From: Colletes latitarsis
Taxonomy: Eukaryota; Arthropoda; Insecta; Hymenoptera; Colletidae
DNA length: 64,000 nt
Assembly (NCBI RefSeq): GCF_051014445.1
Contig: NW_027488366.1
Coordinates: 16,448,001 to 16,512,000 of the forward strand
Direction of reading: 5' to 3'
Shown in pieces: positions 58,701 to 64,000 of the stretch; the stretch's first letter is position 1, and each line of letters starts with the position of its first letter. Under the pieces are notes generated by a model, which had not been told where the DNA came from, did not search any database, and saw only the letters and a program-made list of their open reading frames with translations. Position numbers and translations under genes: made by a program.

Positions 58701-61700
58701 TGATGTGGGCAAATCCCAGACCTATCCCAGACCTAACTTGCGTTGTCCTCTAAGATATTGATGGAAACCAGGTTTAATTGACTGTTTCAGTGTTGTACTT
58801 CATTACTACGTGATCCAAACCAGAAAAAACCCAGGATCCGTTCAACAAGTATGTGAAGAATGCGAAAGTATGAGCCTGATGAGTGAAAATCCCAGGCCTA
58901 ACCTAGACCTAACATGCGTTATCCTCAAAAATATTGATCGAAACCTGGTTTAATCGACTGTTTCAGTGTGGTCCCACATTACTACGTGATCCAAACCAGA
59001 AAAAACCCAGGATCCGTTCAACAAGTATGTGAAGAATGCGAAAGTATGAGTCTGATAAGTGAAAATCCCAGACCTAACCTAGACCTAACATGCGTTATCC
59101 TATAAAATGTTGATCCAAACCAGGTTTAATGGACTGTTTCAGTGTGGTACCACACTAGTACGTGATCCAAACCAGAAAAAACCCAGGATCTGTTCAACAA
59201 GTATGTGAAAAACGCGAAAGTATGAGCCTGATGTGGGCAAATCCCAGACCTATCCCGGACCTAACTTGCGTTGTCCTCTAAGATATTGATGGAAACCAGG
59301 TTTAATTGACTGTTTCAGTGTTGTACTTCATTACTACGTGATGCAATCCAGAAAGAGCCCAGGATCTAGCCATCAAGTATGAGAAATATGCGAAAGAATG
59401 AGCCTGATGAGAGCAAATCCCAGACCTAACCTAGACCTAACATGAATTATTCTCTAATATATTGATCGAAACCAGGTTTAGTTGACTGTTTCAGTGTGGT
59501 CCCACATTACTACGTGATCCAAACCAGAAACAACCCAGGATCCGTTCAACAAGTATGTGAAGAATGCGAAAGTATGAGTCTGAGGAGTGAAAATCCCAGG
59601 CCTAACCTAGACCTAACATGCGTTATCCTCAAAAATATTGATCGAAACCTGGCTTAATCGACTGCTCCAGTGTGGTACCACATTACTATGCGATCCAAAC
59701 CAGAAAATAACACAGGATCTGCCAAACGAGTATCTGAAGTGTGCGAAAGTATGAGCCTGATGAGAGCAAATCCCAGACCAAACCTAGACCTAGCGTGAAT
59801 TATTCTCTAAAATATCGATCGAAACCAGGTTTAATTGATTGTTTCAGTGTGGTCCCACATTATTACGTGATCCAAACCGGAAAATCCAGGATCCGTTCAA
59901 CAAGTATGTGAAGAATGCGAAAGTATGAGTCTGATGAGTGAAAATCCCTGACCTAACCTAGACCTAACATGCGTTATCCTCTAAAATGTTGATCCAAACC
60001 AGGTTTAATGGACTGTTTCAGTGTGGTACCACACTACTACGTGATCCAAACCAGAAAAAACCCAGGATCTGTTCAACAAGTATGTGAAAAACGCGAAGGT
60101 ATGTGCCTGATGTGGGCAAATCCCAGACCTATCCCAGACCTAACTTGCGTTGTCCTCTAAGATATTGATGGAAACCAGGTTTAATTGACTGTTTCAGTGT
60201 TGTACTTCATTACTACGTGATGCAATCCAGAAAAAGCCCAGGATCTAGCCATCAAGTATGAGAAATATGCGAAAGAATGAGCCTGATGAGAGCAAATCCC
60301 AGACCTAACCTAGACCTAACATGAATTATTCTCTAATATATTGATCGAAACCAGGTTTAGTTGACCGTTTCAGTGTGGCCCCACATTACTGCGTGATCCA
60401 AACCAGAAAAAACCCAGGATCCGTTCAACAAGTATGAGAAGAAAGCGAAAGTATGAGTCTGATGAGTGAAAATCCCAGGCCTAACCTAGACCTAACATGA
60501 ATTATTCTCTAAAATATTGATCAAAACTAGGTTTAATTGACTGTTTCAGTGTGGTACCACATTACTACGTGATCCAAACCAGAAAAAACCCAGGATCCGT
60601 TCAACAAGTATGAGAAGAATGCGAAAGTATGAGTCTGATGAGTGAAAATCCCAGGCCTAACCTAGACCTAACATGCGTTATCCTCAAAAATATTGATCGA
60701 AACCTGGTTTAATCGACTGTTTCAGTGTGGTCCCACATTACTACGTGATCCAAACCAGAAAAAACCCAGGATCCGTTCAACAAGTATGTGAAGAATGCGA
60801 AAGTATGAGTCTGATAAGTGAAAATCCCAGACCTAACCTAGACCTAACATGCGTTATCCTCTAAAATGTTGATCCAAACCAGGTTTAATGGACTGTTTCA
60901 GTGTGGTACCACACTAGTACGTGATCCAAACCAGAAAAAACCCAGGATCTGTTCAACAAGTATGTGAAAAACGCGAAAGTATGAGCCTGATGGGGGCAAA
61001 TCCCAGACCTATCCCAGACCTAACTTGCGTTGTCCTCTAAGATATTGATGGAAACCAGGTTTAATTGACTGTTTCAGTGTTGTACTTCATTACTACGTGA
61101 TGCAATCCAGAAAAAGCCCAGGATCTAGCCATCAAGTATGAGAAATATGCGAAAGAATGAGCCTGATGAGAGCAAATCCCAGACCTAACCTAGACCTAAC
61201 GTGAATTATTCTCTAATATATTGATCGAAACCAGGTTTAGTTGACTGTTTCAGTGTGGTCCCACATTACTACGTGATCCAAACCAGAAACAACCCAGGAT
61301 CCGTTCAACAAGTATGTGAAGAATGCGAAAGTATGAGTCTGATGAGTGAAAATCCCAGGCCTAACCTAGACCTAACATGCGTTATCCTCAAAAATATTGA
61401 TCGAAACCTGGCTTAATCGACTGTTTCAGTGTGGTACCACATTACTATGCGATCCAAACCAGAAAATAACACAGGATCTGCCAAACGAGTATCTGAAGTG
61501 TGCGAAAGTATGAGCCTGATGAGAGCAAATCCCAGACCTAACCTAGACCTAACATGAATTATTCTCTAAAATATTGATCGAAACCAGGTTTAATTGACTG
61601 TTTCAGTGTGGTACCACATTACTACGTGATCCAAACCAGAAAAAGCCCAGGATCAGTTCAACAAGTTTGTGAAAAACGCGAAAGTATGAGCCTGATGAGG

Positions 61701-64000
61701 GCGAATCCCAGACCTATGCCAGACCTAACTTGCGTTATCCTCTAAAATATTTATCAAGACCAGGTTTAATTGATTGTTTCAGTGTGGTACCACATTACTA
61801 CGTGATACAATCCAGAAACAGCCCAGAATCTAGCCATGAAGTATCAGAAATATGCGAAAGTATGAGCCTGATGATGGCAAATCCAAGACCTAACCCAAAC
61901 CTAACATGAGTTATCCTCTAAAATATTTATCAAGACCAGGTTTAATTGAATGTTTCAGTGTGGTACCACATTACTACGTGAACCAAACCAGAAAAAACCC
62001 TGTATCTGTTCAACAAGTGTGTGAAGTGTGCGAAAGTATGAGTCTGATGAGGGCAAAACCCAGACCTATCCCAGACCTAACATGCGTTAACCTCTAAAAT
62101 ATTTATCAACACCTGGTTTAATTGATTGTTTCAGTGTGGTCCCACATTATTACGTGATCCAAACCAGAAAAAACGCAGGATCCGTTCAACAAGTATGTGA
62201 AGAATGCGAAAGTATGAGTCTGATGAGTGAAAATCCCTGACCTAACCTAGACCTAACATGCGTTATCCTCTAAAATGTTGATCCAAACCAGGTTTAATGG
62301 ACTGTTTCAGTGTGGTACCACACTACTACGTGATCCAAACCAGAAAATACCCAGGATCTGTTCAACAAGTATGTGAAAAACGCGAAGGTATGAGCCTGAT
62401 GTGGGCAAATCCCAGACCTATCCCAGACCTAACTTGCGTTGTCCTCTAAGATATTGATGGAAACCAGGTTTAATTGACTGTTTCAGTGTTGTACTTCATT
62501 ACTACGTGATGCAATCCAGAAAAAGCCCAGGATCTAGCCATCAACTATGAGAAATATGCGAAAGAATGAGCCTGATGAGAGCAAATCCCAGACCTAACCT
62601 AGACCTAACATGAATTATTCTCTAATATATTGATCGAAACCAGGTTTAGTTGACCGTTTCAGTGTGGCCCCACATTACTGCGTGATCCAAACCAGAAAAA
62701 ACCCAGGATCCGTTCAACAAGTGTGTGAAGAATGCGAAAGTATGAGTCTGATGAGTGAAAATCCCCGGCCTAACCTAGACCTAACATGCGTTATCCTCAA
62801 AAATATTGATCGAAACCAGGTTTAATCGACTGTTTCAGTGTGGTACCACACTACTACGTGACCCAATCCAGAAAAAACCCAGGATCTGTTCAACAAGTGT
62901 GTGAAAAACGCGAAAGTATGAGCCTGATGAGGGAAAATCCCAGTCCTATCCCAGACCTAACTTGCGTTATCCTCAAAAATATTGATCGAAACCAGGTTTA
63001 ATCGACTGTTTCAGTGTGGTACCGCACTACTACGTGACCCAATCCAGAAAAAACCCAGGATCTGTTCAACAAGTATGTGAAAAACGCGAAAGTATGAGTC
63101 TGATGAGTGAAAATCCCAGGCCTAACCTAGACCTAACATGCGTTATCCTCAAAAATATTGATCGAAACCTGGTTTAATCGACTGTTTCAGTGTGGTACCA
63201 CATTACTATGCGATCCAAACCAGAAGATAACCCAGGAGCTGTTCAACGAGTATGTGAAAAACGCGAAAGTATGAGCCTGATGTGGGCAAATCCCAGACCT
63301 ATCCCAGACCTAACTTGCGTTGTCCTCTAAGATATTGATGGAATCCAGGTTTAATTGACTGTTTCAGTGTTGTACTTCATTACTACGTGATGCAATCCAG
63401 AAAAAGGCCAGGATCTAGCCATCAAGTATGAGAAATATGCGAAAGAATGAGCCTGATGAGGGCAAATCCCAGACCTAACCTAGACCTAACATGAATTATT
63501 CTCTAAAATATTGATCAAAACCAGGTTTAATTGACTGTTTCAGTGTGGTACCACATTACTACGTGATCCAAACCAGAAAAAACCCAGGATCCGTTCAACA
63601 AGTATGAGAAGAATGCGAAAGTATGAGTCTGATGAGTGAAAATCCCAGGCCTAACCTAGACCTAACATGCGTTATCCTCAAAAATATTGATCGAAACCTG
63701 GTTTAATCGACTGTTTCAGTGTGGTACCACATTACCATGCGATCCAAACCAGAAAATAACCCAGGATCTGTTCAACGAGTATGTGAAGTGTGCGAAAGTA
63801 TGAGCCTGATGAGGGAAAATCCCAGACCTATCCCAGACCTAACTTGCGTTATCCTCAAAAATATTGATCGAAACCAGGTTTAATCGACTGTTTCAGTGTG
63901 GTCCCACATTACTACGTGATCCAAACCAGAAACAACCCAGGATCCGTTCAACAAGTATGTGAAGAATGCGAAAGTATGAGTCTGATGAGTGAAAATCCCA
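46729..64000 (+). repeat. 176-bp satellite array, right segment (about 98 monomers)
   Basis: Same monomer and orientation. The first about 600 bp match 30285-30880 at an offset of 16444. From about 47.6 kb on, monomer variants recur as long, near-identical blocks, making this the most homogenised part. Common variant signatures are GTTGTCCTCTAAGATATTG, TGTTGTACTTCATTACT, CACACTAGTACGTG and TGTGGCCCCACATTACTGCG. No gene is seen on either strand. The array runs off the end of the window. Confidence 0.98.
49762..61905 (+). repeat. 11-, 15- and 21-monomer higher-order repeats
   Basis: The anchor ATGAGTTATCCTCTAAAAT, followed by a GTGAACCAAACCAG monomer with AACCCTGTATC, occurs at 49762, 51697, 54338, 56274, 58210 and 61906. 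Spacings are 1935, 2641, 1936, 1936 and 3696 bp, close to 11, 15, 11, 11 and 21 monomers. Blocks share most monomers in order and differ by insertion or loss of whole monomers, as expected for unequal crossing-over. Confidence 0.9.

Noticed and set aside
399..62097. Dozens of near-identical 61-84 aa plus-strand ORFs in the satellite, as a gene family
   Set aside because: They track the 176-bp monomer exactly, start and stop in the same overlapping segment, are lost and regained by single changes, and show no domain or signal. They are listed as a finding, not as genes.
1..64000. CRISPR array
   Set aside because: Repeats are 176 bp, adjacent and without unique spacers. The sequence is eukaryotic satellite.

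Overview
The window is eukaryotic repeat DNA with no bacterial-style genes. It looks like an insect heterochromatic or (peri)centromeric satellite array carrying two retroelement insertions. The element types (an intact BEL/Pao LTR retrotransposon primed by a tRNA-Tyr-like site, and an R1-clade-like non-LTR fragment) point to an arthropod, most likely an insect. The GC-rich R1-like tail feels hymenopteran (ant-like), but that is an impression and not proven.

Layout: (1) 1-17776 is satellite with a monomer of about 176 bp, all in one orientation. (2) 17777-27460 is one complete 9684-bp BEL/Pao element: two 1646-bp LTRs that differ by eye at only two positions, a tRNA-Tyr-type primer binding site, one uninterrupted 1766-aa Gag-Pol frame, an extra 218-aa basic ORF of unknown function, a polypurine tract, and a perfect 5-bp target duplication ATGCG. 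(3) 27461-45083 is the same satellite, organised into higher-order repeats that include a tandem duplication of about 7.04 kb. (4) 45084-46728 is a 5'-truncated, frameshifted non-LTR retrotransposon ending in 27 A residues. Its last 600 bp form a chain of strong hairpins. (5) 46729-64000 is satellite again, the most homogenised part, built from 1.94-kb (11-monomer), 2.64-kb (15-monomer) and 3.70-kb (21-monomer) blocks.

There are about 300 monomers in total. Each carries two short dyad symmetries about 26 bp apart and a CCTAA-rich 11-bp sub-repeat. Nearly identical 63- to 84-aa plus-strand ORFs recur through the array. They follow from monomer length and from overlapping start and stop triplets, and I do not call them genes. 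The best leads are the dyad whose arms are kept while its centre varies, the hairpin chain at the non-LTR 3' end, the accessory BEL ORF with splice signals nearby, and the datable series of unequal exchanges in the array.
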